Notes: generated from the letters alone by a model not told the origin. A stretch of DNA of 64,000 nt from Streptomyces zhihengii (GCF_016919245.1 NZ_JAFEJA010000001.1:2886001-2950000), one strand, 5' to 3'; numbered from the stretch's first letter, positions 20,150-29,312 are shown. Program-made: numbers and translations.

Positions 20150-21118
20150 ATGCCCCCCGTATTCGCCCACGGCCGTCTGCGGCTCTACCTGCTCAAGCTG
20201 CTCGACGAGGCCCCGCGCCACGGCTACGAGGTCATCCGGCTGCTGGAGGAGCGCTTCCAGGGCCTGTACGCGCCGAGCGCCGGCACCGTCTACCCCCGGC
20301 TGGCCAAGCTGGAGGCCGAGGGCCTGGTCACCCACGCCACCGAGGGCGGCCGCAAGGTCTACTCGATCACCGACGCCGGGCGCGCCGAACTCGCCGGACG
20401 CGGCGCCGAACTCGCCGACCTGGAACTGGAGATCCGCGAGTCGGTCTCCGAGCTCGCGGCGGAGATCCGCGACGACGTGCGCGGCGCGGCGGGCAGGCTG
20501 CGCAGCGAGATGCGCGCGGCGGCCGGCGAGGCCCGCGGCGGCGGCGCGGCGGACGCGAAGGGCTTCGCGGGCCCGGCCCCCGAGGCCGACGGCTGGCAGA
20601 CGGCCAAGGAGGAGCTGCGCCGCGCCCGCCAGGAGTGGAAGGAGCAGGCGCGCCGGGCGAAGGACGAGTCCCGGCGGGCGCGCGAGGACGCCCGGCAGGC
20701 CCGCCGCCAGGCCGAGGAGGCCCGGGAGCACGCCCGTTCCGAGATGCAGCGCATCGCCCGCCAGGTGCAGGACCAGGTCCAGGACCACTTCGCGCGCGGC
20801 GACTGGCCCGCCGGGGTGCGCGACGGCCTGTCCGAACTGGCGGGCCAGCTCGGCGGGCTGGCCCGCGGCACCGCCTGGCCGCCGTACGTGAAGCCGGAGG
20901 CGGCCGCCGCGGATCCCGACTGGGCGGAGGACACCGTCGCGGAGCCCTCGGCCGATCCCGTACGGGACCTGGAGCGGCTGCTGGACCGCTTCCGCGACGA
21001 CGTGCGGGACGCGGCGCGCGACCGCGGGGTGAGCGCGGACCAACTGGGCGAGGCGCGGCGCCATCTGTCCACGGCGGCGGCGCACATCGTCGCGCTGCTG
21101 AACACCCCCCGCGGCTGA
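20150..21118 (+). CDS. PadR family regulator with long helical C-terminus
   Basis: 322 residues, against about 110-200 for ordinary PadR proteins. Residues 1-90 form the winged helix (LRLYLLKLLDEAPRHGYEVI, then APSAGTVYPRLAKLEAEGLV). Residues about 90-220 are an Ala/Arg/Glu-rich helix, probably coiled coil (AKEELRRARQEWKEQARRAK), and the rest contains SADQLGEARRHLSTAAAHIV. It is co-transcribed with the DUF4097 gene and probably represses that operon through the ATATCG palindrome. The unusual tail suggests an additional partner or oligomerisation role. Confidence 0.88.
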   Translation: MPPVFAHGRLRLYLLKLLDEAPRHGYEVIRLLEERFQGLYAPSAGTVYPRLAKLEAEGLVTHATEGGRKVYSITDAGRAELAGRGAELADLELEIRESVSELAAEIRDDVRGAAGRLRSEMRAAAGEARGGGAADAKGFAGPAPEADGWQTAKEELRRARQEWKEQARRAKDESRRAREDARQARRQAEEAREHARSEMQRIARQVQDQVQDHFARGDWPAGVRDGLSELAGQLGGLARGTAWPPYVKPEAAAADPDWAEDTVAEPSADPVRDLERLLDRFRDDVRDAARDRGVSADQLGEARRHLSTAAAHIVALLNTPRG

Positions 21119-21190
21119 GCCCGCCGGATGCCGCCGTGCCCCTCGGGCGCGGCGGCATCCGCAGTGGCGGCCCGGCGGGACCGGATCCCG

Positions 21191-22156
21191 TCAGGCCCCG
21201 GTCAGCACGATCTTGCCGAAGAGGTCGCCCTTCTCGATCCGCTCGAAGCCCTCGCGGGCCCGGTCCAGCGGAAGCACCTGGTCGATCACCGGCCGGACCC
21301 CGGTCACCGCGCAGAAGGACAGCAGGTCCTCCAGCTCGTCCTTCGACCCCATGGTGGAGCCGACGACCTTGAGCTCCAGGAAGAAGATGCGGGTCAGTTC
21401 GGCGTGGGACGGGCGGTCGCCGCTGGTCGCCCCCGAGATCACCAGAGTGCCCCCGGGGCGCAGCGACTTGACGGAGTGGGACCAGGTGGCGGCCCCGACC
21501 GTCTCGATCACGGCGTCCACCCGGCGCGGCAGCCGCGCACCCGGCTCGAACGCCTCCTCGGCGCCGAGTTCGACGGCGCGCCGGCGCTTGGCCTCGTCGC
21601 GGCTGGTGGCGTACATCCGCAGCCCGGCCGCCCGGCCGAGCACCAGCGCGGCGGTCGCGACACCGCCGCCCGCGCCCTGCACGAGGACCGAGTCACCGGG
21701 GCGCACACCGGCGTTGGTGAAGAGCATGCGGTACGCGGTGAGCCACGCCGTCGGCAGACAGGCGGCCTCCTCGAAGCTGAGCTCCCGCGGCTTGGGCAGC
21801 ACGTTCCAGGTGGGGACGCTCACCTGCTCGGCGAAGGTGCCCTGGTAGCGCTCGGTGAGGATGGACCGGGGCTCGCCGGGGCCGACCCCGTGGCCGCTCT
21901 GGCCGATGACGGAGTGGAGCACGACCTCGTTGCCGTCCTGGTCGACGCCCGCGGCGTCGCAGCCCAGGATCATCGGCAGCTTGTCCTCGGAGAGGCCGAC
22001 GCCCCGCAGCGACCACAGGTCGTGGTGGTTGAGCGAGGCGGCCCTGACGGTCACGGTCGTCCAGCCCGGACGCTCCTGCGGCGCGGGCCGTTCCCCGAGT
22101 TCGAGACCGTTCAGCGGCTGGTCACGGTCGATGCGTGCGGCGTAGGCGGCGAACAT
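21191..22156 (-). CDS. Zinc-binding/quinone oxidoreductase-like dehydrogenase
   Basis: A 321-residue MDR-superfamily enzyme. The GroES-like domain contains SLNHHDLWSLRGVG and MILGCDAAGVD; the NAD(P)-binding domain has VLVQGAGGGVATAALVLGRA and the C-terminus DLFGKIVLTGA. The classical second zinc-ligand cysteine cluster of alcohol dehydrogenases is missing, so it is more like quinone oxidoreductases. ATG at 22156 gives MFAAYAARID, typical of the family; an in-frame ATG at 22162 is equally possible. Substrate unknown. Confidence 0.85.
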   Translation of the reverse strand: MFAAYAARIDRDQPLNGLELGERPAPQERPGWTTVTVRAASLNHHDLWSLRGVGLSEDKLPMILGCDAAGVDQDGNEVVLHSVIGQSGHGVGPGEPRSILTERYQGTFAEQVSVPTWNVLPKPRELSFEEAACLPTAWLTAYRMLFTNAGVRPGDSVLVQGAGGGVATAALVLGRAAGLRMYATSRDEAKRRRAVELGAEEAFEPGARLPRRVDAVIETVGAATWSHSVKSLRPGGTLVISGATSGDRPSHAELTRIFFLELKVVGSTMGSKDELEDLLSFCAVTGVRPVIDQVLPLDRAREGFERIEKGDLFGKIVLTGA

Positions 22157-22240
22157 GACCATGAGCGTAGGACGCGGCCCGCCCCCGCGGAACCGCCCAC
22201 CCCTGTGACACGCCCCGCACACCCCGGGCCCGTGACACGC

Positions 22241-22288
22241 CGACGGGCCGGCCGCACCCCCGCGAGGGGATGCGCGACCGGCCCGTCG
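22241..22288 (-). terminator. Terminator of the malic enzyme gene
   Basis: CGACGGGCCGG pairs with CCGGCCCGTCG across a partly paired 26-nt apex, directly downstream of the malic enzyme stop. Confidence 0.7.
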
Positions 22289-22309
22289 GGCGAAACCGCG
22301 AGCGCCGCC

Positions 22310-23521
22310 TCAGCGCCGCGCCACACCCTCCGCACGCGCCGCGGCCGCCACGGCAGCGGTCACCGCGGGAGCCACCCGCTCGTCGAACGGGGAGGGGATC
22401 ACGTAGTCGGCCGACAGGTCGTCCCCGACCACGTCCGCCAGCGCGTTCGCCGCCGCGATCTTCATGCCCTCGGTGATGCGGGAGGCCCGCACCTGGAGCG
22501 CGCCCGCGAAGATGCCCGGGAAGGCGAGGACGTTGTTGATCTGGTTCGGGTAGTCCGAACGCCCGGTCGCCACGACCGCCGCGTACTTGTGCGCGACGTC
22601 GGGGTGGACCTCGGGGTTCGGGTTGGCCATGGCGAAGACGAACGCCCCCGGCGCCATCGTCGCGACGGCCTCCTCCGGGACGGTGCCGCCGGAGACGCCG
22701 ATGAACACGTCCGCGCCGGCGAGCGCCGTCTCCAGCGTGCCGGAGAGCCCGGCCCGGTTGGTGAGCCCGGCGATCTCGCGCTTGACCGCGGTGAGGTCCT
22801 CGCGGTCCCGGCTGACGATGCCCTTGCGGTCGGTGACGGCCACGTCGCCGAGGCCGGCCTCCAGCAGGAACTTCGCGATGGCCACACCGGCCGCGCCGGC
22901 GCCGGAGATGACCGCGCGGAGGTCGCCCAGACCCCGGCCGGTCAGCTTGGCCGCGTTGCGCAGGGCCGCGAGGGTCACCACGGCGGTGCCGTGCTGGTCG
23001 TCGTGGAAGACGGGGATGTCGAGGCGCTCCTGGAGCTTGCGCTCGATCTCGAAGCACCGCGGCGCCGAGATGTCCTCCAGGTTCACGCCGCCGAAGGAGG
23101 GGGCGAGCCGGACGACGGTCTCGACGATCTCGTCGGTGTCGGTGGTGGCGAGGGCGATCGGGACCGCGTCCACGCCGCCGAACTGCTTGAAGAGGATCGC
23201 TTTCCCCTCCATGACCGGGAGGGAGGCCTCCGGGCCGATGTCGCCGAGGCCGAGCACCGCGGTCCCGTCCGTCACGACGGCGACGACCTGGGACTTCCAG
23301 GTGTAGTCGTGGACGAGCTCGGGCTGCTCGGCGATTGCGGTGCACACCTTGGCGACGCCGGGTGTGTACGCGAGGGACAGATCATCCTTGTCCCGCACCG
23401 GCACGGTGGCCTGGATGGCCATCTTGCCGCCGCGGTGCAGGGCGAACGCCGGATCGAAGGGCTCGTCGGCACTCTCCGTCGTGGCGCTGTCGCTGCGAGG
23501 ATTGACGATCTCCGCTGCCAT
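22310..23521 (-). CDS. NAD(P)-dependent malic enzyme
   Basis: A 403-residue short-form malic enzyme that decarboxylates malate to pyruvate, producing NAD(P)H. Signatures: LSLAYTPGVAKVCTAI, the substrate Lys region MEGKAILFKQFGGVDA, the metal-binding FHDDQHGTAVVTLAALRNA, and the dinucleotide fold ISGAGAAGVAIAKFLLEAG. It has no phosphotransacetylase extension. Cofactor preference cannot be fixed from sequence by eye. It follows a long upstream region shared with the divergent amino acid transporter and ends in a hairpin terminator. Confidence 0.93.
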   Translation of the reverse strand: MAAEIVNPRSDSATTESADEPFDPAFALHRGGKMAIQATVPVRDKDDLSLAYTPGVAKVCTAIAEQPELVHDYTWKSQVVAVVTDGTAVLGLGDIGPEASLPVMEGKAILFKQFGGVDAVPIALATTDTDEIVETVVRLAPSFGGVNLEDISAPRCFEIERKLQERLDIPVFHDDQHGTAVVTLAALRNAAKLTGRGLGDLRAVISGAGAAGVAIAKFLLEAGLGDVAVTDRKGIVSRDREDLTAVKREIAGLTNRAGLSGTLETALAGADVFIGVSGGTVPEEAVATMAPGAFVFAMANPNPEVHPDVAHKYAAVVATGRSDYPNQINNVLAFPGIFAGALQVRASRITEGMKIAAANALADVVGDDLSADYVIPSPFDERVAPAVTAAVAAAARAEGVARR

Positions 23522-24037
23522 TGGGTTGACCCCTTAAGTCTGCATGGTGAGGGTGGCCACTCCTGGTTGAGGAGGGGTGGGCGGACCCGCGTACGACCTC
23601 TGCGTCAGGCGGTTGGCCCGCCGTGGCAGGGGGTGTCTCGTACGCGCGGGCGCGCCGCACAACGCGCCCTGAGCCCCGGATGAGGGGTGTAAGGATCCTT
23701 CTTACCGGACAGACCGCACCGCGCACGAGTCGTTTCCTTCGCGGTGACACGCCTCATAGCGGGGAAGTCGGTCAACTCCCGCTGTACGGCGGAATCCGCC
23801 CAGAAGGCTCACCGGCGAAAGATCTTCCGGCGAGCAGCAGGCATCTCGGCGAATGGTCCGGTCCAGGTATGCCGTCGCCGATGTTCGGGGATCACCCGTT
23901 ACCCGATTTTGACATGCGAGGCCCCCTGAATGGGCTAGTCCGAATGGCAAGATGCCGAAAACACACAAGGTCGCGACACTCGAAAGTGAGTGCACGACTC
24001 GTCGCAGTCCCCTCTACACAGCCGGAGGACCCCGATC
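23522..24037. other. 516-bp divergent intergenic region
   Basis: This region lies between malic enzyme (minus) and the amino acid ABC transporter (plus). It must hold both promoters. I see a palindrome GTAAG-N7-CTTAC at 23689-23705 with an inner perfect AAGGATCCTT, a second palindrome AAGATCTT near 23820, and a TTGACA at 23909-23914 without a well-spaced -10. No gene-like codon pattern. Confidence 0.5.
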
Positions 24038-25003
24038 ATGACCGCAAGCACCACCCGTCGCTCGACTGCCGCCAGGTCCAGGATCACCGCGGTCGCCGCG
24101 ATCGCGGTCGTCGGCGCCCTGACCCTCACCGCATGTGGCGACCAGACCAACTCCGGCTCGGACACCGCCACCAGCGAGGGCACCAAGGCAACCGGTGCGC
24201 CGCTCTTCGACAAGCTGCCCGAGAACATCCAGAAGGCCGGCGTGATCAAGGTCGGCACCGACGCCGCCTACGCGCCCATGGAGTACGAGGAGGGCGGCAA
24301 GATCGTCGGTATCGACCCCGACATCGCCGCCGCCCTCGGCAAGGAGCTGGGCGTCAAGTTCGTCTTCACCAGCGGCACCTTCGACGGTCTCATCTCCTCG
24401 CTGAACACCGGCCGCCAGGACGTCGTCATGTCGGCCATGAGCGACACCAAGGCCCGCCAGGAGGGCCTGGACGACACCGGCAAGAAGACCGGTGACGGCG
24501 TCGACTTCGTCGACTACTTCACCTCCGGCGTCTCCCTGCTGGTCAAGAAGGGCAACCCGGACAACATCAAGTCGCTGGACGACCTGTGCGGCAAGAAGGT
24601 CGCCGTGCAGCGCGGCACCATCTACCACGACACCTTCAAGGCCCAGGCCGAGACCTGTAAGAAGGACGGCAAGGGCGCCCTGACGATCGAGGCGTTCGAC
24701 ACCGACGCCGAGGCGCAGACCCGGGTGAAGTCCGGCGGCGCCGTGGCCGACCTGAACGACTACCCGGTCGCCGCGCACATCGCCAAGACCGCGGGCGGCG
24801 GCAACGACTTCGAGGTCGCGGGCGGCCAGACCGACGCCGGCCCGTTCGGCATCGCCGTCAACAAGGACAACACCCAGCTGCGCGACGCCCTCAAGGACGC
24901 GCTGAACGCGATCATCGAGAACGGCGAGTACCAGAAGGTCCTGGAGAAGTGGGACGTCACGAACAGCGCCGTGACCGAGGCGACCATCAACGCCGGCAAG
25001 TGA
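24038..25003 (+). CDS. Polar amino acid ABC transporter substrate-binding lipoprotein
   Basis: A 321-residue lipoprotein. The signal peptide ends in a lipobox LTLTACGDQ (Cys at about 29), so the protein is membrane-anchored outside the cell. The SBP_bac_3 fold follows: GTDAAYAPMEYEEGGKIVGI, DVVMSAMSDTKARQEG, and the hinge PFGIAVNKDNTQLRDALKDA. This family binds glutamate, glutamine, cystine or basic amino acids; the exact ligand cannot be read from sequence. GGAGG precedes the ATG. It forms an operon with the permease and ATPase that follow. Confidence 0.92.
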   Translation: MTASTTRRSTAARSRITAVAAIAVVGALTLTACGDQTNSGSDTATSEGTKATGAPLFDKLPENIQKAGVIKVGTDAAYAPMEYEEGGKIVGIDPDIAAALGKELGVKFVFTSGTFDGLISSLNTGRQDVVMSAMSDTKARQEGLDDTGKKTGDGVDFVDYFTSGVSLLVKKGNPDNIKSLDDLCGKKVAVQRGTIYHDTFKAQAETCKKDGKGALTIEAFDTDAEAQTRVKSGGAVADLNDYPVAAHIAKTAGGGNDFEVAGGQTDAGPFGIAVNKDNTQLRDALKDALNAIIENGEYQKVLEKWDVTNSAVTEATINAGK

Positions 25004-25046
25004 TTCCGGCGCCCTCGCCTCACGCGTTCACCGAAGGGCAGTCATC

Positions 25047-26009
25047 GTGACTGACAAGTTCGACAAGACCCCCGCAGGCGGGCCGTCCGCCCACTCGGCG
25101 GTCGACAAGGGGACGTCCACGCCCCCTGAGCAGATCAAGGCCATCCCGGTCCGCCACTGGGGGCGCTGGGTCAGCGCCGTGATCGTCGTCGCCCTGCTGG
25201 GCACGCTGATCTACTCGTTCTCCCAGGGCGACGTGAACTGGGGGACGGTCGGCGATCTGATCTTCGACGACCGGATCGTCCGGGGCATGGGCGCCACGCT
25301 GCTGATCAGCGTGCTGTCCATGCTGATCGGCCTGGTGCTCGGCGTCCTCTTCGCCGTCATGAGGCTGTCGAAGAACCCGGTCACCGGCGCCGTCGCCTGG
25401 CTGTACATCTGGTTCTTCCGCGGTACCCCGGTCTACGTCCAGCTCCTGCTGTGGTTCAACCTGGCGCTGATCTTCCCCGTCCTCAACCTTGGTTTCTACA
25501 AGGACGAGATGGTCGACGTGATGACCCCGTTCATGGTCGCCCTGCTGGGTCTGGGCCTGAACGAGGGCGCCTACATGGCGGAGATCGTCCGCGCCGGCAT
25601 CCAGTCGGTGGACGAGGGCCAGACCGAGGCCTCCAACGCGCTCGGCATGTCCAGCTCCAAGACCATGCGGCGCATCGTCCTCCCGCAGGCGATGCGGGTG
25701 ATCGTGCCGCCCACCGGCAACGAGTTCATCAACCTGCTGAAGACCTCGTCGCTGGTGTCGGCCGTGCAGTACACCGAACTGCTGCGCGCCGCGCAGAACA
25801 TCGGCTCCACATCGTTCGCGATCATGGAGACGCTGCTGGTGGCCTCGGTCTGGTACCTGGCCCTGACCAGTGTGTTCAGCGTCGGCCAGTACTACGTCGA
25901 GCGGCACTACGCCCGCGGGTCGCTGCGCCAGCTGCCGCCCACCCCGTGGCAGCGGGTGAAGAAGAACCTGCTGAACGTCACCGGCAAGCGCGAAGGGGCG
26001 TGGTCATGA
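25047..26009 (+). CDS. Polar amino acid ABC transporter permease
   Basis: A 320-residue HisM/GlnP-type permease. After a 35-residue cytoplasmic leader and a first membrane helix ([18 protein letters not shown]), the BPD domain has about five helices, with [20 protein letters not shown] and the EAA-loop [20 protein letters not shown] that contacts the ATPase. Both domains are in one chain, which likely works as a homodimer. GTG start with GAAGGGCAG upstream; the stop overlaps the ATPase start as ATGA. Confidence 0.92.
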   Translation: MTDKFDKTPAGGPSAHSAVDKGTSTPPEQIKAIPVRHWGRWVSAVIVVALLGTLIYSFSQGDVNWGTVGDLIFDDRIVRGMGATLLISVLSMLIGLVLGVLFAVMRLSKNPVTGAVAWLYIWFFRGTPVYVQLLLWFNLALIFPVLNLGFYKDEMVDVMTPFMVALLGLGLNEGAYMAEIVRAGIQSVDEGQTEASNALGMSSSKTMRRIVLPQAMRVIVPPTGNEFINLLKTSSLVSAVQYTELLRAAQNIGSTSFAIMETLLVASVWYLALTSVFSVGQYYVERHYARGSLRQLPPTPWQRVKKNLLNVTGKREGAWS

Positions 26010-26767
26010 ACGCCATGGTGAAGGCCGAGGGCGTCCACAAGTCCTTCGGCGCCGCGCACATCCTGCGCGGCATCGACCTGGAGGTCGCCCCGCAGGAGGT
26101 GTTCTGCCTGGTCGGCCCGTCCGGCTCCGGCAAGTCCACCTTCCTGCGGTGCATCAACCACCTGGAGAAGATCAACGCCGGCCGCCTGTCGGTCGACGGC
26201 CATCTGGTCGGGTACCGGCAGAAGGGCGACAAGCTCTACGAGCTGAAGGACAGCGAGGTCGCGGCGCAGCGCCGGGACATCGGCATGGTCTTCCAGCGCT
26301 TCAACCTGTTCCCCCACATGACGGCGCTCGCGAACGTCATGGAGGCGCCGATCCAGGTCAAGGGCGAGACCAAGGCCGTCGCCCGTGCCCGGGCCGAGCG
26401 CCTGCTCGACCGGGTCGGGCTGTCGGACAAGGCGGGGAACTACCCCTCCCAGCTCTCCGGCGGCCAGCAGCAGCGTGTCGCCATCGCCCGTGCGCTGGCG
26501 ATGGAGCCGAAGCTGATGCTCTTCGACGAGCCGACCTCGGCCCTCGACCCGGAGCTGGTCGGCGAGGTCCTCGACGTGATGCGCGGACTCGCCGAGGAGG
26601 GCATGACGATGATCGTCGTGACCCACGAGATGGGCTTCGCCCGGGAGGTCGGCGACTCGCTGGTCTTCATGGACGGCGGCGTGGTGGTCGAGTTCGGCAA
26701 CCCGCGCGACGTCCTGACCAACCCGCAGCACGACCGCACCAAGGCGTTCCTCTCCAAGGTGCTCTGA
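26006..26767 (+). CDS. Polar amino acid ABC transporter ATP-binding protein
   Basis: A 253-residue ABC ATPase of the GlnQ family. Walker [11 protein letters not shown]-loop [13 protein letters not shown], signature [17 protein letters not shown], Walker [15 protein letters not shown] and the switch His in [12 protein letters not shown] are all intact. It energises import with the permease and lipoprotein encoded upstream; its start overlaps the permease stop. A 24-bp stem terminator follows at 26798. Confidence 0.95.
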   Translation: MNAMVKAEGVHKSFGAAHILRGIDLEVAPQEVFCLVGPSGSGKSTFLRCINHLEKINAGRLSVDGHLVGYRQKGDKLYELKDSEVAAQRRDIGMVFQRFNLFPHMTALANVMEAPIQVKGETKAVARARAERLLDRVGLSDKAGNYPSQLSGGQQQRVAIARALAMEPKLMLFDEPTSALDPELVGEVLDVMRGLAEEGMTMIVVTHEMGFAREVGDSLVFMDGGVVVEFGNPRDVLTNPQHDRTKAFLSKVL

Positions 26768-26797
26768 GCCGGGTCCCCGGCACGGGGACGCGCACGG

Positions 26798-26849
26798 CCT
26801 ACGCCGCAGGGGCGGTACGGGATCTCCCGTACCGCCCCTGCGGCGTAGG
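26798..26849. terminator. Bidirectional terminator, perfect 24-bp stem
   Basis: Arms 26798-26821 and 26826-26849 are perfectly complementary with a 4-nt loop. The element fills the 83 bp between the convergent ABC ATPase and methyltransferase genes, ending one base before the latter's stop, so it should serve both. Confidence 0.9.
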
Positions 26850-26850
26850 T

Positions 26851-27618
26851 CTACCTGACCGCGAGGACCAGGGCGTCGCTCGGCGAGGCCCACACCGGGC
26901 GGGCCTCGCCGAAGCCGGCCGCGCGCAGGGTCTCGGCGTGCCAGGCCGCCGAGGGGGTCTCGCCGTCCGCGTGCTCGCCGTAGATGCGGAAGCGTTCGGC
27001 GGTCGGGGCGGCGAGCACCGGGTCCGCGGCGGCCAGCGCCCACCAGTCCGCCCAGTCGAGCACGCCCGCCGCCCGGGCCCGGTCCATGCCCGCGTGCCGG
27101 TGGGCGCGCTCGGCGGCGTTGATCCGGGGGGTCGACGCGTCCTTCATCCGGTCGGCGTTCAGGAACACGCCGTCGGCGCGGACCAGACCGGCGAGCTGCC
27201 CGTAGAGGGTGGCGAGCGGCCCGGCGCGCAGCCAGTGCAGCGCGGTGGCGGTGAGCACCGCGTCGTACTCGGGGTGCGGCAGGGCGGCGGTCCAGCCGGG
27301 GTCGGTGAGATCGGCCGTCACGAAGGCGACCCGGTCGTCCCCGGCGAAGTAGCCCCGGGCGATCGTCAACAGCGCGGGATCCAGGTCCACACCCGTGCTG
27401 GTGGCGTCCGGGAACCGGGCGAGCAGCCGGTCCGTGATACTGCCCGTACCGCAGGCGAGGTCGAGCACCCTGGGGGCGGGGCCCACCGTGGCCTCGACCA
27501 TGTCCAGCATCACGCGGAACCGCTCCTCGCGGTCGGGCATGTACCACTCCTGCTGGCGGTCCCAGCTCTGCTGCCAGGCCCGCCAGTCGCTTCCCGTGTC
27601 CGCCGTGGTTCCCGCCAC
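26851..27618 (-). CDS. Class I SAM-dependent methyltransferase
   Basis: A 255-residue protein with motif I RVLDLACGTGSITDRLL, acidic loop TGVDLDPALL and motif IV region EYDAVLTATALHWL. A WYMPDREERFRVML segment precedes the core. Such stand-alone methyltransferases act on small molecules or proteins; the substrate is unknown. The GTG start has GGGAGGG upstream. It is convergent with the ABC transporter operon and divergent from the CGNR regulator. Confidence 0.88.
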   Translation of the reverse strand: MAGTTADTGSDWRAWQQSWDRQQEWYMPDREERFRVMLDMVEATVGPAPRVLDLACGTGSITDRLLARFPDATSTGVDLDPALLTIARGYFAGDDRVAFVTADLTDPGWTAALPHPEYDAVLTATALHWLRAGPLATLYGQLAGLVRADGVFLNADRMKDASTPRINAAERAHRHAGMDRARAAGVLDWADWWALAAADPVLAAPTAERFRIYGEHADGETPSAAWHAETLRAAGFGEARPVWASPSDALVLAVR

Positions 27619-27707
27619 CGGAACCCTCCCGTCCGTAATACCCTCGAATCCATAGCAGCTGTTACGGCTGTATCGCCGACAGTAGACCGTTGCAGTAAGG
27701 ACTACAA

Positions 27708-28337
27708 GTGGAACTGGCCCATTACTCGGATTACGCCGTACGCCTGGTCAACACCGAGGAGCCGGCCCGCAGCAAGGACTCGCTGACCTCCGTCGACGCG
27801 GTACGCGAGCTCTTCGGCGCCTCCGCCCAGATGGCCCGGCGGGCCACGGACGCGGACGTGACACGGTTCCGCTCGGTCCGGGCCCGGCTGCGCGCCGTCT
27901 TCACGGCCGCCGACGCCGGGGAGGAGACCCGGGCCGTCGACCTGCTCAACTCGCTGCTGCTGGAGTTCCCGGTCAGTCCCCAGATCTCCGGGCACGACCA
28001 GCGCGACGACGACGGCCGCCCGCTGTGGCACATGCACCTCGCGGACCACTCGTCCAACGCGACGACGGGGTACGCGGCCATCGCCGCCATGGGGCTCGCC
28101 TTCCATCTGACCGAGCACGGCGTCGACCGCCTCGGCCTCTGCCAGGCCGCCCCCTGCCGCAACGCGTACCTCGACACCTCGACCAACCGCTCGCGCCGCT
28201 ACTGCTCCGACCGCTGCGCCACCCGCGCCAACGTCGCCGCCTACCGCGCCCGCAAGCGTCTGGAGAGCGAACGGTCCGGCAGCACCGGCCTGAGCGCGGA
28301 CACCAGCCAGGACGCCACCGCCGCCACCGACCGCTGA
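27708..28337 (+). CDS. CGNR zinc-finger transcriptional regulator
   Basis: 209 residues. An N-terminal ABATE-type helical domain (VRLVNTEEPARSKDSLTSVD) is followed by a C-terminal CGNR zinc finger, CQAAPCRNAYLDTSTNRSRR then YCSDRCATRANVAAYRARKR, with four Cys ligands. These are stress-linked regulators in actinobacteria. GTG start after TAAGGA. The last 97 bp overlap the 3' end of sodX on the opposite strand, an unusually deep convergent overlap. Confidence 0.87.
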   Translation: MELAHYSDYAVRLVNTEEPARSKDSLTSVDAVRELFGASAQMARRATDADVTRFRSVRARLRAVFTAADAGEETRAVDLLNSLLLEFPVSPQISGHDQRDDDGRPLWHMHLADHSSNATTGYAAIAAMGLAFHLTEHGVDRLGLCQAAPCRNAYLDTSTNRSRRYCSDRCATRANVAAYRARKRLESERSGSTGLSADTSQDATAATDR

Positions 28338-28660
28338 TCCGGCGGGCGCGGCCGGAACCGGGTGCGCACCCGCCCGAGCAGCAGTTCGGGCGGCACCACA
28401 CCGAACTCCCGGCTGTCGCCGTGGGCGTGCGGATTGTCCCCCAGCACCCACCAGCCGTCCGGCCGGCGCTCGGCGAGCCGTTTGACGATGAGCAGATCCT
28501 GCTGGAGCGGATGGCGCAGCACGGCCACGTCCCCCTGCCGCAGCGCCGCGCGGTAGTCCACCAGCAGCTGATCGCCGTGCACGAGGGTGGGAACCATCGA
28601 CGGCCCCGTCACCTCGGCCAGCCCGAACCGCGCCCCGGGCTCCTGACCCTGCTCCGCCAT
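28241..28660 (-). CDS. sodX: SodX, signal-peptidase-like maturation protease for Ni-SOD
   Basis: A 139-residue S26-family peptidase. Ser21 in VTGPSMVPTL and Lys60 in DLLIVKRL form the Ser-Lys dyad; WWVLGDNPHAHGDSREFGVV is box E. It lacks a membrane anchor. SodX removes the leader of SodN so that His1 and the Cys residues can bind nickel. It lies divergent from sodN (147 bp between starts), whereas the common arrangement has it beside sodN, so context agrees. Its 3' end overlaps the CGNR gene by 97 bp. Confidence 0.88.
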   Translation of the reverse strand: MAEQGQEPGARFGLAEVTGPSMVPTLVHGDQLLVDYRAALRQGDVAVLRHPLQQDLLIVKRLAERRPDGWWVLGDNPHAHGDSREFGVVPPELLLGRVRTRFRPRPPDQRSVAAVASWLVSALRPVLPDRSLSRRLRAR

Positions 28661-28806
28661 CGGTAGCCTCCCGCTCCCGTCGTTTCCGCCCGCGGTCCCG
28701 TACCGGCCCCGGACTTTTGCCCTAAGCCCCAGGGGGCACTCGCGAAATCAGGCTTCTCACGGAGTAATGTCCCACCTGAGAAGACGATCACGAGGAAGGA
28801 CAGCTC

Positions 28807-29202
28807 ATGCTCTCCCGCCTGTTTGCCCCCAAGGTCAAGGTCAGCGCCCACTGCGACCTGCCCTGCGGCGTCTACGACCCGGCCCAGGCCCGCATCGAGG
28901 CGGAGTCGGTCAAGGCCGTCCAGGAGAAGTACCAGGCCAACGAGGACCCGCACTTCCGCGCCCGCGCCACCGTCATCAAGGAGCAGCGCGCGGAGCTGGC
29001 CAAGCACCACGTCTCGGTGCTCTGGAGCGACTACTTCAAGCCGCCGCACTTCGAGAAGTACCCGGAGCTGCACCAGCTCATCAACGACACCCTGAAGGCC
29101 CTCTCCGCCGCCAAGGGCTCCACCGACCCGGCGACGGGCCAGAAGGCCCTCGACTACATCGCCCAGATCGACAAGATCTTCTGGGAGACCAAGAAGGCCT
29201 GA
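28807..29202 (+). CDS. sodN: Nickel superoxide dismutase
   Basis: A 131-residue NiSOD precursor. A 14-residue leader MLSRLFAPKVKVSA precedes the nickel hook HCDLPCGVYDP: mature His1, Cys2 and Cys6 bind Ni and dismute superoxide in the cytoplasm. The rest is the four-helix bundle (EAESVKAVQEKYQANEDPHF). SodX, encoded upstream on the other strand, cuts the leader. AGGAAGGA precedes the ATG. In S. coelicolor sodN is nickel-induced and silenced at its leader by the s-SodF RNA under Nur control; I cannot test this here. A terminator follows. Confidence 0.97.
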   Translation: MLSRLFAPKVKVSAHCDLPCGVYDPAQARIEAESVKAVQEKYQANEDPHFRARATVIKEQRAELAKHHVSVLWSDYFKPPHFEKYPELHQLINDTLKALSAAKGSTDPATGQKALDYIAQIDKIFWETKKA

Positions 29203-29217
29203 CCCGGCCCTTCTCGG

Positions 29218-29250
29218 AAGGACCCGGCCGGCACCCCCGGCCGGGTCCTT
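29218..29250 (+). terminator. Terminator of sodN
   Basis: AAGGACCCGGCCGG pairs perfectly with CCGGCCGGGTCCTT over 14 bp with a 5-nt loop, followed by one further T. Confidence 0.85.
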
Positions 29251-29312
29251 TCGCGTCCGGGGGCGGTCGCCGGGCCGTGACGGGCCGTCCGGTGCGCGCG
29301 CCATGACCGCGC

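Noticed and set aside
23728..23745. Possible GlnR box (GTCAC/GAAAC on the minus strand) upstream of the amino acid transporter
   Set aside because: The spacer is 7 nt instead of 6 and the second half is missing.
23909..23914. TTGACA as -35 of the amino acid transporter operon
   Set aside because: The only -10-like sequence downstream is 21 nt away, too far for a normal promoter.
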